Origin: Peromyscus leucopus
Taxonomy: Eukaryota; Chordata; Mammalia; Rodentia; Cricetidae
Reading direction: 5' to 3'
Length of the DNA stretch: 64,000 nucleotides
Assembly: GCF_004664715.2 (NCBI RefSeq)
Contig: NC_051066.1
Span: 82,237,735 to 82,301,734 of the forward strand
Positions 21,218-31,600 of this stretch are shown in pieces. The position numbers were made by a program, and so were the translations under genes. Position 1 is the stretch's first letter. Each line of letters opens with the position of its first letter. The notes beneath the pieces are model-generated. The model did not search any database. It was not told the DNA's origin and saw only the letters and a program-made list of their open reading frames with translations.

Positions 21218-21599
21218 ATTGCATTTTAAAAAATCCATCTCATTACCATTTTTATTAGACACTCTGATGTTAAGAAGAAAACAGATAATAAAGAGCTAGT
21301 GGAAATGTACTTAATAGGTAGCTAATACAGCTGAGGCTTCTAATCTAGCATTTATTGCATTTAATCTGATCAATCCCACCCCACTACCTGTATCTTAAAG
21401 GCTCTCTGTGTGTCTTTGTCTCAACATAGATGCATTCAGACCTATTTTATGAGTAAAACTGATTTTTGCATGTTCATGAAAGTGCCTTTTTTTTTTTTTT
21501 TAAAGTCCATGTCAGGCACCATGGGAAATACAGAAAAGAAGCATGGCAGCTCTCAAGGGGCTGGCTAAGTAAATCTTAAACATGTGCACAGTATTTCTT
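21218..21599. other. anonymous DNA
   Basis: No family recognised; T run at 21487-21501. Confidence 0.4.
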
Positions 21600-21907
21600 T
21601 GTAGCAGATGTCTTGTGTGTGTCATACACGAACATGAACATACCGTGCACATACATATGGAGGCTAAAGCATGATATTGGGTGTCTCTTTCTGTCCCTAT
21701 CTGCCATATTGCCTTGAGATAGGGTCTAAAGCTGAACTGGAAGTTGACTATTTAGTTAGGCTGATTGCCCTGGAGTCCTCAGGATCAGCCTGTCTCTTCA
21801 TCCTCAGTGCTAGGGTCACAGGCATGCACAACAGTTTATAGTGGCACCTGAGATTTGAATCCAGGACCTCATGCTTGCATAGCAAGAGGAGCCATCTCCC
21901 CAACTCT
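21600..21907 (-). mobile_element. B4-type SINE, antisense
   Basis: GTGTGTGTCATACACG, TGCCTTGAGATAGGGTCTAA, CAGCCTGTCTCTTCATCCTC, GGTCACAGGCATGCACAAC and GAATCCAGGACCTCATGCTTG in antisense B4 order. Its right end was the target of the twin-primed L1 next door. Confidence 0.75.
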
Positions 21908-21922
21908 GTAAATGACTTTTTT

Positions 21923-22562
21923 CTGGTGATGCATTTTTATTATTTAATTGATTAATTAACTTTTTCCCAGTGTGATCACAGTTCCCCCTCCCTCCCTTCT
22001 CTCTTCCCAGTCCCTCCCTGAGCCTCCCCCACATCCACTCCCTCTTCCTCTCCTTCAGAAAAGTGTGGGTCTTCTGTATATATCAGCCAGCCATGGTATA
22101 TCAAGTTGCAGCAAGACTAGACCCCTCCTTTCTTATTAAGACTGGATGAGGCAACCCAGCAGGAGGAAAGGATCCTTGACAAAATCCAATAGCTCTTTAT
22201 GATAAAAGTCTTGGAGCAATCAGGGATACAAGGAATGTACCTAAACATAATAAAGGCAATATACAGCAAGCTGATAGCCAACATCAAACTAACTGGAGAG
22301 AAAACCAAAGTGATTTCACTAAAATCAGGAACAAGACAAGGTTGACCACTCTCTTCATATCTACTCAATATGTAGCTAGAGCAACAAGACACTGAAGGAG
22401 ATCAATGGGATACAAGTTGGAAAGGAAGAAGTCAAAGTATTGTCATTTGTAGATGATATGATAGTATATATAAATGATCCCAAAAATTTTACCAGGGAAC
22501 TCCTAGAGCTGATAAACCCCTTCAGCAAAGTGGCTGGATACAAGCTTAACTGATAAAAATTG
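21923..22562 (-). mobile_element. twin-primed (5'-inverted) L1 insertion
   Basis: The left part, 21923-22175, is antisense L1 3' UTR (CCCTCCCTCCC, CCACATCCACTCCC, GGTATATCAAGTTGCAGC). The right part, 22176-22562, is sense ORF2. The two parts are thus in opposite orientation, as left by twin priming, with the intervening L1 sequence lost. Flanking duplications GTAAATGACTTTT (21908-21920) and GTAGATGACTTTT (22563-22575) match at 12 of 13. The restored target reads CTTTT/AAAAAG, an ideal L1 endonuclease site. Confidence 0.9.
22176..22562 (+). pseudogene. L1 ORF2 reverse-transcriptase fragment (inverted segment)
   Basis: Encodes part of the L1 reverse transcriptase palm in the plus orientation. 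The catalytic box reads Phe-Val-Asp-Asp at 22446-22457 (family: Phe-Ala-Asp-Asp). In-frame stops occur (for example in ACAAGGTTGACCAC), so it is dead. It is the inverted 5' segment of the insertion above. Confidence 0.85.
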
Positions 22563-22654
22563 GTAGATGACTTTTAAAAAGGGTTTTGTGGCCCACTATT
22601 TGCAGGGCAGGATAGCCAGAGCAGTGGTGTGTTCTGACATACTTTCTGTTCACT

Positions 22655-22800
22655 TGCCTACTTTCAAGTCCCATCTCTGCTCCTTCATTGTACTGTGACA
22701 TTAAGCATGACACTTGACCTTTCTGTGCCTCACTTTCTTCATCTATAAAATGGGTTTAATAGTATCTGTATGGTAGGCTGTGGTTGGTGTTAGATGGTTA
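22655..22800 (+). mobile_element. MIR SINE
   Basis: CATCTCTGCTCCTTCATTGTA, CACTTGACCTTTCTGTGCCTC and CATCTATAAAATGGGTTTAAT are the MIR core in sense order. Low complexity is absent, so this is a fair match. Confidence 0.8.
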
Positions 22801-23520
22801 ACACATAGCTGTGAACTATGTCTATTTAGTGTGAGAAACAGTTTTATTTTACTTTTGAAAATCAGACAAATGAATTTGAAACTTTCCTTAGCATTTAAAA
22901 AATCAAAATTAACATTTTCATGGGGAGGCCAGGGTCACACAAGAATCATGATTGCTGATATGTTACATATAGCTATGGTTTGCATACAGTCCCACAAATT
23001 ATAAGTAAAACTCACCAAACAGGGGTCAGAGCAGGGTTCTGACTTTGTTTTTACAGGAAGATTGAAGTAACCATCTTCAAGAATTCAAAAGACCTTGGAC
23101 ATCAAGACAGCTAAGGAAGAAGGGAAAGTTATCTAGAAAAAATGACAAAACAAAGGTACAGGGTAAAATCTCACTACCTAAACATCTATATTTACTTCTC
23201 AGAAAAGTTGTAGTCCCAAATTATAATCAAAGCTGGCTTTGGAGTTGGAGCATGGCTCTCTCCTTCTCTAAATCTAAGCATGTTGTTAAAAGAAAAAATT
23301 AAGAGTTTCTGTCTCATATTAGAAGAACCACTTGGTGTAGGAGAGAATAAGACCAAAAATTTAGGGATTATTGTTATTAAAATTTTATTTCTCCCCATAC
23401 TTATTCTTGATTCTTTTGAATCTTTCTTTAGATATAGTGATATTCTAAAATTTAAACTTTCCGTTTTAATATTAATAATGTTTAAGTATTCCACAATGAA
23501 CAATAAAATTTTCCTAACAG
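22801..23520. other. anonymous AT-rich DNA
   Basis: No repeat family recognised. The overlapping open frames on both strands at 23192-23680 reflect low stop density by chance and cross into the retroviral remnant. Confidence 0.4.
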
Positions 23521-24087
23521 TGATCTCTGAAGTCTCCAGAAGGAAGATGGGCCCCCACAACAACCATTCTACCTGGTCCTTAAAGATGCCATTGAGCCTA
23601 TAAACACCACTCAAAGATTGGTTTTGGACTACAAAACGCTTATAACAATTCCAAGATGGTTGGCTGAGATGGCCCACCATCTTACACCTATGGTCAGCAC
23701 TTCAGAAAAGCCTTGCCCATTAGTCTAAGACTGGCTACAAATGTTACAGCTAGTCTTAGTGAGATTTAACCACTGTTTTAGTTTTCTTACAGGATCTCAC
23801 AGAGATACCATCACTCTCTAGACAGCAGGACAGGAAGCAATTCTAAGAAAATGACTCCCCCCTCTCCAAAAGGTTTTGTTTTCTCAGGGTTATGGATAAT
23901 TGTCATCTGTTGGGGGTTGGTTTTAAGTTAATAGGGTTGGGGTTGGATCAATAAAGTTTAGACTCAGGGATATCTTTGGAAAAGAAAAAAGGGGGATAGG
24001 GTAGGATAATAAGGTAGATTATTGTATCTACTTGTAAACTAATTTAGTAAACTATCAGCTTTAGATAATTTGCATTGGTATGGATTC

Positions 24088-24456
24088 TTGTATATTGATA
24101 CAAATGTAAAATTATATTTCTATTCCTGTTTAAGATAATTGAATTGAGTGGGAGGGGAGGAAGGGAGAAAAAATCTGTCATATTAACTGAATATATAAAA
24201 AATAAAAAAAGAAAAAAGATAATTTGTATATTGATACAAATTCTGAACTATATTTGTCATATTGTACATATATTCCTACTCCTGTTTAAAATATTTTGTA
24301 TATTGATACAAATATAAAATTGTATTTGTCATGCTGTATGTCTGTTCTACCTCTGTTTAGGACATTTTGTATATTGATACATATTAAGGCTATTGTTATC
24401 ATATTGTACTATACATTTCTACCTCTGATTGAAATGTTTTGTATATTGTTACAAAT
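24088..24456 (+). repeat. 72-bp tandem array with palindromic core
   Basis: The core TTGTATATTGATACAAAT or a one- or two-base variant starts at 24088, 24224, 24296, 24367 and 24439. The last three intervals are 72, 71 and 72 bases. The first, 136, is a shortened 52-base unit plus an 84-base insertion. The core is an imperfect palindrome. Confidence 0.9.
24141..24215 (+). mobile_element. very short L1 3'-end insertion in the ERV array
   Basis: GTGGGAGGGGAGGAAGGGAG and an A-rich end resemble the last bases of a rodent L1 3' UTR plus tail. The perfect 9-bp repeat AAGATAATT flanks it (24132-24140, 24216-24224). Removing it restores the periodic array. The L1 assignment is by resemblance only. 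Confidence 0.6.
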
Positions 24457-25437
24457 TTGAGGTCATTGTTTTTATACTGTGCATGTTTACAGATTGCTTA
24501 TTTTTATAATGTGAAGCTTTGGTCTTTAGGCTATTTCAGTTGATAATAATTATAGGTTAATAGTCACCCATTCTTGTCATACTTATAGTTATGTTAGTTA
24601 GGTTTCCTAGATATATACAAATATATGTCAGATTGATAGGTAACCTTCAAATCCTTCATAGACTTGGAGAACTTGGCATTTAAATGTTTTAATAACTTAA
24701 AACTCTGTTGATGTGAGACATGATTGCTCCTGGTAGCACCAATCTACTCCCAAGAAGATGTTGGGCATCAAAGACACTCCATATGGAATTTTTTTCTTGG
24801 CAAATGTGGCCAGTTGGTTATAGAACTGCCCTTGCCTCGACTGCTGACAGTAAGCATGCTGTCTGTTCAGGATGAGCAGGACACAGGAAAAAAACGACTG
24901 CTGAACCTTGTCAAGACAAGGTAGGACAATCTTTCAAAAATGTTCTGCTTCTGAAAATGGTCTGTCAGATATTCTAGGCATGTAGCCAAAAGTGGATGCC
25001 CCAACATTGCAGAGAAACCTTGGGTGACTGTCTAGGCAGCCAGCTGTCTCTCTCATTCCTTGCATTTTTTGGAAGTTGCTTGCTTGCACTTCCTGCTAGT
25101 CAGGTAATATTATTTTCCTTCTCAGGTTTTTGATGGGGTTGAAGACTAGATGATTACAGTTATAATCTCTCGTACCTTAGCTAAGAACATATCCGGTACT
25201 AGATTTAGATTCTTTATGATGGGGCAGCTATTGGAGTAATGTCTGTATTTTGCCACTTACCTGTATTCTGGACGTCTAGTATGTGTTTCCTGCTTGATGT
25301 TGTTCTTGTTGGTTGTATTTCCATTTTTGTTTAGTTTATTACCCTTTCTTTCTCTTGGACAGTGCTTGGTAATCATTCTTATTGTATATAGTTTTGTATT
25401 GGGTTTAGAACTTCTTATTTAGACAAAAAAGGGGAAG

Positions 25438-25767
25438 TGTAGGGATATTCACTCCACCTATGACCTTGGCCTACCTGGCCTGATAGAGGTGGTACTTCTT
25501 GTCTGCCTATATGACCTCTTAAAAGGGAAGAGATAAGGGGGTCACACTCTCTCTTGGGTTGTGGAGACAAAGACAGACAGCATGAAGCAGCATGTGTTGA
25601 CCCCCATCTTTCCTGAACAAGGTGGAAGGACTCTGCAACTGGATCTACCTTATTCTATACCGGTGAGTCTGTATTCCCATGGCCCCCATTAGCAAATTGA
25701 TATATATTCTTATATACACCCTTTTGGTTCACGATTCAGTGTGTACCACTGGGGTCCAGGAACTACA
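25438..25767 (+). mobile_element. 3' LTR of the ERV remnant
   Basis: A 330-bp LTR with terminal inverted repeat TGTAG...CTACA, preceded by the polypurine tract. I see no convincing TATA box and no clear AATAAA. Confidence 0.75.
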
Positions 25768-27465
25768 ATCTAATTCCCACTGTTAATTATTAAGAGACCA
25801 CAAACTTAATATGGCTACAATGAGAAAAGATTGACTATTTGGGATCATGTATGTTAACCAGGTACGTGCCATGATTGAAAACTGGTGGCTCTGTAAGAAG
25901 AAGGCAACCAGAAGAGACACACATGGGTGCACTCTCTGTTTCTTGTCATGTGCTGTCTCACATCACCTCAGTATTTTATTCAAAAGAAAGAAAGAAATAA
26001 AAAGCACTCACCAGCTCTTTACCTTTGATTACCCAGAGCGGTGAAGTGAACTTCTTTGTTTATAAAGTTGTCTGGCCTCAGTCATTTCATTGTAATATCA
26101 TTAAATAGACTAACACACATATCTAAGGAGCACTAAGGCCTCTTCTGTGGCCCAGCTGCTGCAGTCCTTGCAGCTGACATCTTCCCTGGTTGTAGATCAG
26201 CCTGGGCACCATTGCCCACTGCTTGTCAACCCACTCTGCAGGAAAGCTCTTACAGATCCTTCTCCCACAAAGGCTAATTGATTCTCTTTCTGACCTCAAA
26301 ATTGCTGCAGTGGCATAATCCAATTCCATATTCTCTTTTGGGCCTGGGTTTAAAAAACAAGTATGGGTAGCCACTGATTTTTTACATATTCTCCCATTTT
26401 TCCTATTTCTGGCAAAAGGCAAGATGTTGTCTCACTGCCTTCTTTGGAGGGAGAAGTACAAGTTACTTACGACAATGGGAATAAAATATCTACCAACTTT
26501 CCGACATGTTCTTACATCCTCTACAGATTGTTGTATGTTAATCAGGATGGTTTTCTTCTTATTTACCTTACAGTTTCAACTCCCCCAAAGCCCTCCCACA
26601 TCTATGTTTGTGGTGGTGTCAGGACTTACAGGACTTAAGTGCAACAATTCTGCCAAACAGATGTTAACACAGGAGTGAAATATCGGGAACCACATCCCAA
26701 ACCCTTTCTTTTCATCAAATTATCCAGAGATGGTTCAGTTGCAGGATTTCAGGGTTTTTTTTTTATTATTGGAAAAATGAATGAATTCTTTGTAGTTGTA
26801 TTGCTCCCATATCTGTATTCTACTTCCTGGATATTTCCCCCAGTCTATTAAGATGGTAGGACATACTTCTATCAAAACTATTGTGACATCCCCAGAGACC
26901 ACATGCTGAGCAGGCTGAATGTACACTCTGTGGGGCTGTTGTATTGAATGATATGAAACTAAAGACCTTGCAAAATGACATTTTCAAAGATAGTTGAAAT
27001 CTGGAACTGCCTAGATGCAATTCAAGTGGAAATAAGTTAGAAAATGAAGATGAAATTTGGAAACTGCAGACAGTAGTGTAATAACAATAAGAAAGAACAC
27101 AGCAGAATCCTAAATATTTGACTGTATTTTATGTCATAGTGACCACACCAAGCATTTCCATGAGCGTCTGGAACATTCTCTGGCAATAAAAGGCTACTGT
27201 AAATTTACTAAAAATTTCCTTAGAAGGAACGCTTCTTTGAAGAAAGGCTCCCTGGGGGAAATGACAGCATCGAGTTCTTGCAACACTAGCCTTATTACAA
27301 CAATTTCATTAGTTTACACCTACACAATCTTGTTTATATGTTTGTTCATTTAAAGCCACTTTAATATGTACTGTATGAAGATTAATTGGCTCTGAACTCA
27401 TGGAGAGCTGTACTGTAAGTCATGTCTCAACAATGTTTACTTAACATTCTTGTAAGGCACATCAC
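25768..27465. other. anonymous DNA
   Basis: No exon or rodent repeat recognised. A 99-codon minus frame at 26123-26422 lacks an ATG start and has no familiar motif. Bases 27180-27465 (AAAGGCTACTGTAAATTTAC, AGATTAATTGGCTCTGAACTC) look like an old, fairly coherent element of unknown kind, ending at the LTR target site CATCAC. Confidence 0.4.
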
Positions 27466-27998
27466 TGTGGTGGTATTGTGTTCCCCCAAATATTGTGTAC
27501 CCTAATAAACTTATCTGGGGTCAGAGAACAGAAAAGCCACTAGATACTTAGGTTAGAAAATGGTGGCACTCACACCTTTAATCCTAGCATTCCAGAGGCA
27601 GAAATCCATCTGGGATCTCTGTGAGTTCAAGGCCACATTGGAAACAGCCAGGCATGGTGACACACACCTTTAATCTCAGGGAGTGAGCCTTTAATCCCAG
27701 GGAGTGATGGTAGAAGGCAGAAAGATATATAAGGCATGAGGATCAGGAACTAGCAGCATTTGGCTGGTTAAGCATTTGGCTGGTTAAGCTTTTAGGTTTT
27801 GAGCAGCACAGTTCAGCTAAGATTCATTTGGATATGAGGACACAGAGGCTTCCAGTCTGAAGAAACAAGATCAACTGAGAAGTTGGCCAGGTGAGGTTAG
27901 CTGTGGCTTGTTCTGTCTCTCTGATCTTCCAGAATTCACTCCAATAACTGGCCTCAAGTTTGATTTTATTAATAAGAACTTTTAAGATTCATGCTACA
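27466..27998 (+). mobile_element. solo LTR, family LTR-b (copy 3, most complete)
   Basis: A 533-bp LTR, TGTGGTGGTATTGTG...ATTCATGCTACA, flanked by a perfect 6-bp duplication CATCAC (27460-27465 and 27999-28004). Order inside: a B1-like 5' half at 27561-27635, a second B1-like start at 27651-27681, a third CCTTTAATCCCAGGGAG stretch at 27682-27710, then TATATAAGG at 27726-27734. A 16-base unit AGCATTTGGCTGGTTA is repeated in tandem at 27755-27786. No internal retroviral DNA adjoins it. Confidence 0.95.
27726..27734 (+). promoter_or_regulatory. TATA box of LTR-b copy 3
   Basis: TATATAAGG placed 260 bases into the LTR, directly downstream of the B1-derived modules and conserved in four copies. 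A likely U3 core promoter; use is not shown. Confidence 0.5.
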
Positions 27999-28786
27999 CA
28001 TCACCATCTTCCATAAGCTTCGTGACTGTAGACAGAACTTTAGCAACATTTTCTGAGACTATTTCAAACAGAATAATCACCAAAAAAGTAAAGTTAAAGG
28101 CATAAAGGGTGCTACTTGTTTGCTATTAATAAGAGAGCTGGAAAGAAAGAGTATTGTCTTATTTGACTTTGGTTGTGAGCATTTTCATTGGAACTTAATT
28201 TTTTAATGAAACTATACATCCTTATGAATGACCATGAAAACAGCATGATTATTAATATTGGGATTATATGCAAATTTTAGTGTGTAGGTGAACTGGGTAA
28301 TGAATAATTCATGAGCAATGAAGATCCATTGTCCTTGGAAACAGATGCTGCCTGGGTTACTAATGCCTACAAGACCAACATAACCATTATTTTTCAGAAG
28401 CTGAATTATTTGAATATGTGAAGCTACATTATATTTGTCACAATTTGCCTGGAACATCTATAGGGATTTTAAATGTGAATCTTGTCACTTAATACAAAAA
28501 GAATTACCATTAGAGAGGTAAGGAACATTTCCCCAAACTGCATAAGTTACATCATGCAAAACAGGATCCATACCTCTTGGAAAATAAATCTATTCCTCTT
28601 TCTATTACTGCTCCTTATACTATGTGGAATATAATTAAAAATAATGTCAAAGTTGAGATTATATCAATGGTTATGTTTTTGAATTCATCTCCAAATGAGA
28701 GGATTTTAGCATGGCATGAAGAATGAAATTTAGCAGACAATTTTGATTGTGTTGATATCTATGAGAGATCTGAGTCTACTTAAGGT
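27999..28786. other. anonymous DNA
   Basis: No repeat or exon recognised. Confidence 0.4.
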
Positions 28787-28809
28787 AAAGATTGATTTTC
28801 ATTTTTATT

Positions 28810-28857
<48 letters not shown>

Positions 28858-29022
28858 ACATGTGTTCATTTAACCATCAAAACCAGAAGAGGGCATTGAA
28901 TCACCTGGAGCTGCATATACCAGTGGTCTTGAACCTCCCGTTATGGTGGGTGCTGGAAATTAAACTCAGGTCCACTGGGAGTGTAGCAAGTTCTCTTCAC
29001 CTGAGCAACCTCTTCAGACCTT
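28787..29022 (-). mobile_element. B3 SINE, antisense, with (TG)22
   Basis: A (TG)n run at 28812-28855 precedes AACCAGAAGAGGGCATTGAA, GTGGTCTTGAACC, GGTGGGTGCTGGAAATTAAAC and CACCTGAGCAACCTCTTCAG, the antisense B3 order. Confidence 0.85.
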
Positions 29023-29230
29023 TGGAGTCTAATTTTCAGGGCATACTGTATGGTTAGCCCATCTTAAGCACACACTTGCATGTTCTCTACAGACACACAA
29101 ATATTCTCACCACAAACTATGAGACAATCTGAATCTTAAATGGGTTGTTAAAATGACAAAAGTAAACTAGAACTTTTGTACTATGTTATATCAAAATGCA
29201 GATTTTCATTGTCTAATTTGCTTTTGTAGT

Positions 29231-29920
29231 GCATATTCAACGTGATGAAGTCTAAAGAGGGTTTCAGCACAGGAAACAATTAACAAAGAAACAAGCAACA
29301 GAATGAGAGAAAGTATTTGCCAGCTACATGTCAGCCAATGAGCTAGTATCCAGGTTATATAAAGAACTAAAAAGATTAAATGCCAAAAGTTAAATCAATA
29401 AATGAACTAATTAATTGAACAAAGAGTTTTCAATAGAAGTGCAAATGGCCAATACATATGTGAGAAAATTTTGATATATTTAGCCACAGAGAAATGGAAG
29501 TAAAATTACACTGAGACTCCATTTCATACCATTCAGAACATCTATCATTGAAAATAAGAGTTGGGGCTTGTGATGCCACCGTGCAATCCCAGCTACTTGG
29601 GAGTCAAAGCCAGGAAGATCACAAGCTCAAGTCCAGTCTGGATAACACAGCAAGACCCTGTCTCATAATTAACATGTTTAAAACAAAAAAGACTAAGATT
29701 CTGACATTTGTAAGAGAACAAGAGAACATCATGCTAAACAAAATAAGTCAGACTCAGAAGGACAATTGTGGCATGCTTTGTGTCAACATATCACACACAC
29801 ACACACACACACACATCACTTAAAAATAGAATAGGAAATTTTGGGGAGGAGACATAGATCAATCAGGGGAATGGAAACAAGATCATATAATGAGGGTGTT
29901 AATATGAGCAAAGTAGATGA
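29231..29920 (+). mobile_element. old L1 fragment with B1-like insert and internal deletion
   Basis: ATGAGAGAAAGTATTTGCC and GGTTATATAAAGAACTAAAAAG match ORF2 at the level of 15050-15170 in the younger copy. After a SINE insert (29562-29672) the match resumes at the ORF2 end (CATCATGCTAAACAAAATAAG), skipping about 370 bases. (CA)n lies at 29791-29815. Strongly diverged, so old. Confidence 0.75.
29562..29672 (+). mobile_element. old B1-like SINE
   Basis: TGCAATCCCAGCTACTTGGG, AGGAAGATCACAAGCTCAAG and CAGCAAGACCCTGTCTCAT are the 7SL-derived pattern shared by early B1 elements and Alu. Inserted in an L1. Confidence 0.8.
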
Positions 29921-29959
29921 CATTTATGTGTGAAAGTACAACGAAGCTTTTAAATTTAT

Positions 29960-30848
29960 AGGCTCATTAAGAGCAACAACAACAAAGTGTCTCACCAAAC
30001 AGACACAGGTCAGTGGAATAGAACTGAATAGAAATAAACCCACATAATTATTGTCATGTAATCTTTGAAAATTTACCTTGAAAAAAAGACAGTCTCCCAA
30101 GAAAATCATGCTGCAAAAACTAAATTTTCATATGTAGAATAAAACTTGGATACATATCTCTCACCCTGCACAAAAATAAGTTTAAAATATATCAAATACT
30201 TTAAGATCTGAAAATGCTGTAGAAATACAGAAAAAATATTTAAAGATATAGGTATAGGCAAGAACTTTCTGAAAAGGATTCCAATAGCAGAGGAAATAAC
30301 CTTGAGAGCTGATAAATAAAACTGCATGAAATAAAAAAAAATCCTTTCCACATAAAGGGAATTATCAACAGCATAGAAACAGCCTACAGAGTGAGAGAAA
30401 ATCTTAGCCATATATATCCATGAATTTCTGCCTAGAATGTACAAAACATCCCCTAAATTGAGTGCCACATACCCCAAATCATCTAATAAATAAACAGGAT
30501 AGTGAACTTAACAGATAGTTCTCCAATGAAGAAATCTAAATGACCAATAAGTATTTGGAAAAGTATACAACACTGATAGCCATCAGGGAAATGCAGAAAG
30601 CAAAGTGCTTTGAGATTCAAACTCATTCCAGATACCATAGCTGTCATCAGGAAATCAAATAACAGGATGCAGAGGTGACTCAGGGCATGAGAGCACTTTC
30701 TGGTCTTGCCTAGAACTAGGATTTGGTTCCTAACATTCACATCCGGTGGTTTACAATAACCTGTAACTCTAGCCAGTTCCGTGGGATCTTCTGCCTTCTG
30801 CTGGCCTCCTTGGGTACCCCACATATAAATAAGGAAGTGTGCACTAGG

Positions 30849-30895
<47 letters not shown>

Positions 30896-31315
30896 AGTTT
30901 AAAAGAGAAAAGAAAGATTTGTGAGCATGTTAGGAAAGAGATACCCTTCTGTATTGCTAGTGAATGATTTCTACTGTGAAAACCAACATGGAGGTTTCTA
31001 AAAAATTAAAAAAGTATAATTAACATATTGCCCAGCTATATCACTTTTTAATATGAAATTGAAGGATTCTAAGTCAGCATATATCATATACATGTGCATA
31101 TCCTTGTTATTGCTGTATTCTTCACAATAGCAAAGATAAGGATTCAACTTCTATAAACACAAACTATTAGACATAATTGGATATCTGAACCCATAAAGAA
31201 TTAAATAGAAATTTTATTTGCAGGAAAATGGAGGTTTTTATATTAATAAAGCAATCCAGAGTCACAAAAGAAAGTATCAGCCATTTTCACTCATATGTAA
31301 AGTCTTTACTAGAGC
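29960..31315 (+). mobile_element. old L1 ORF2 fragment, interrupted by B2
   Basis: Restarts upstream in ORF2 (GGTCAGTGGAATAGAACTGAATAG, equal to the start of the copy at 14657) and runs to TATCAGCCATTTTCACTCATATG near the ORF2 end, so it is a separate copy from 29231-29920. Many stops; a dead relic. A B2 sits at 30663-30892. Confidence 0.8.
30663..30892 (+). mobile_element. B2/B3 SINE ending in (AC)n
   Basis: GCAGAGGTGACTCAGGGCATGAGAG (A-box region), AGGATTTGGTTCCTAACATTC (B-box region), TCTTCTGCCTTCTGCTGGCC and then (AC)n at 30850-30892. Confidence 0.85.
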
Positions 31316-31543
31316 ACCACCTCTTTCTCTGTCTCTGCCTCTCTCGTCCCTTCTCTCTATATTTATAAGATATAAACTAACCATAGGACAATAGGAAGGG
31401 AAGAGAGTTCTAAAGGGTAGAAGCTGCTGGCGGGACCAAGAGAGTACAACGGGTGGTACATTTCATGAAAGTAGAAAACTGCTTGGGACGTGGACCAGCT
31501 ATTGGGGAGAGGGGAAAGCCACAGAGCTGATAAGTGTGAAGTA

Positions 31544-31546
<3 letters not shown>
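31316..31546. other. CT-rich and anonymous DNA
   Basis: CTCTTTCTCTGTCTCTGCCTC then unrecognised sequence. Confidence 0.4.

Positions 31547-31598
<52 letters not shown>
31547..31598. repeat. (TG)26 microsatellite
   Basis: An uninterrupted dinucleotide run. Confidence 0.97.

Positions 31599-31600
<2 letters not shown>

Larger units (their letters stand above)
23521..25767 (+). mobile_element. 3' part of an endogenous retrovirus with 3' LTR
   Basis: About 1.9 kb of internal sequence leads to a polypurine tract (AAAAAAGGGGAAG, 25425-25437) directly followed by an LTR. No reading frame of note survives, and no envelope or polymerase motif is visible, so the retained part is the non-coding or decayed 3' end. 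A second polypurine run, GAAAAGAAAAAAGGGGGAT, lies at 23979-23997. A 72-bp tandem array (24088-24456) and a tiny L1 insert lie inside. The 5' border is set where the sequence starts to match what I recall of a common rodent ERV; the 5' LTR and genes are absent. The family name is not assigned. Confidence 0.7.

Noticed and set aside
24088..24456. CRISPR-like repeat-spacer array
   Set aside because: The spacing is regular, but the intervening sequences are related to each other (whole 72-base units repeat), the host is a vertebrate genome and the array lies in an ERV.
26123..26422. 99-codon minus-strand frame
   Set aside because: No ATG start, no recognised domain, and plus-strand frames of similar length occur next to it, so chance openness is the simpler view.
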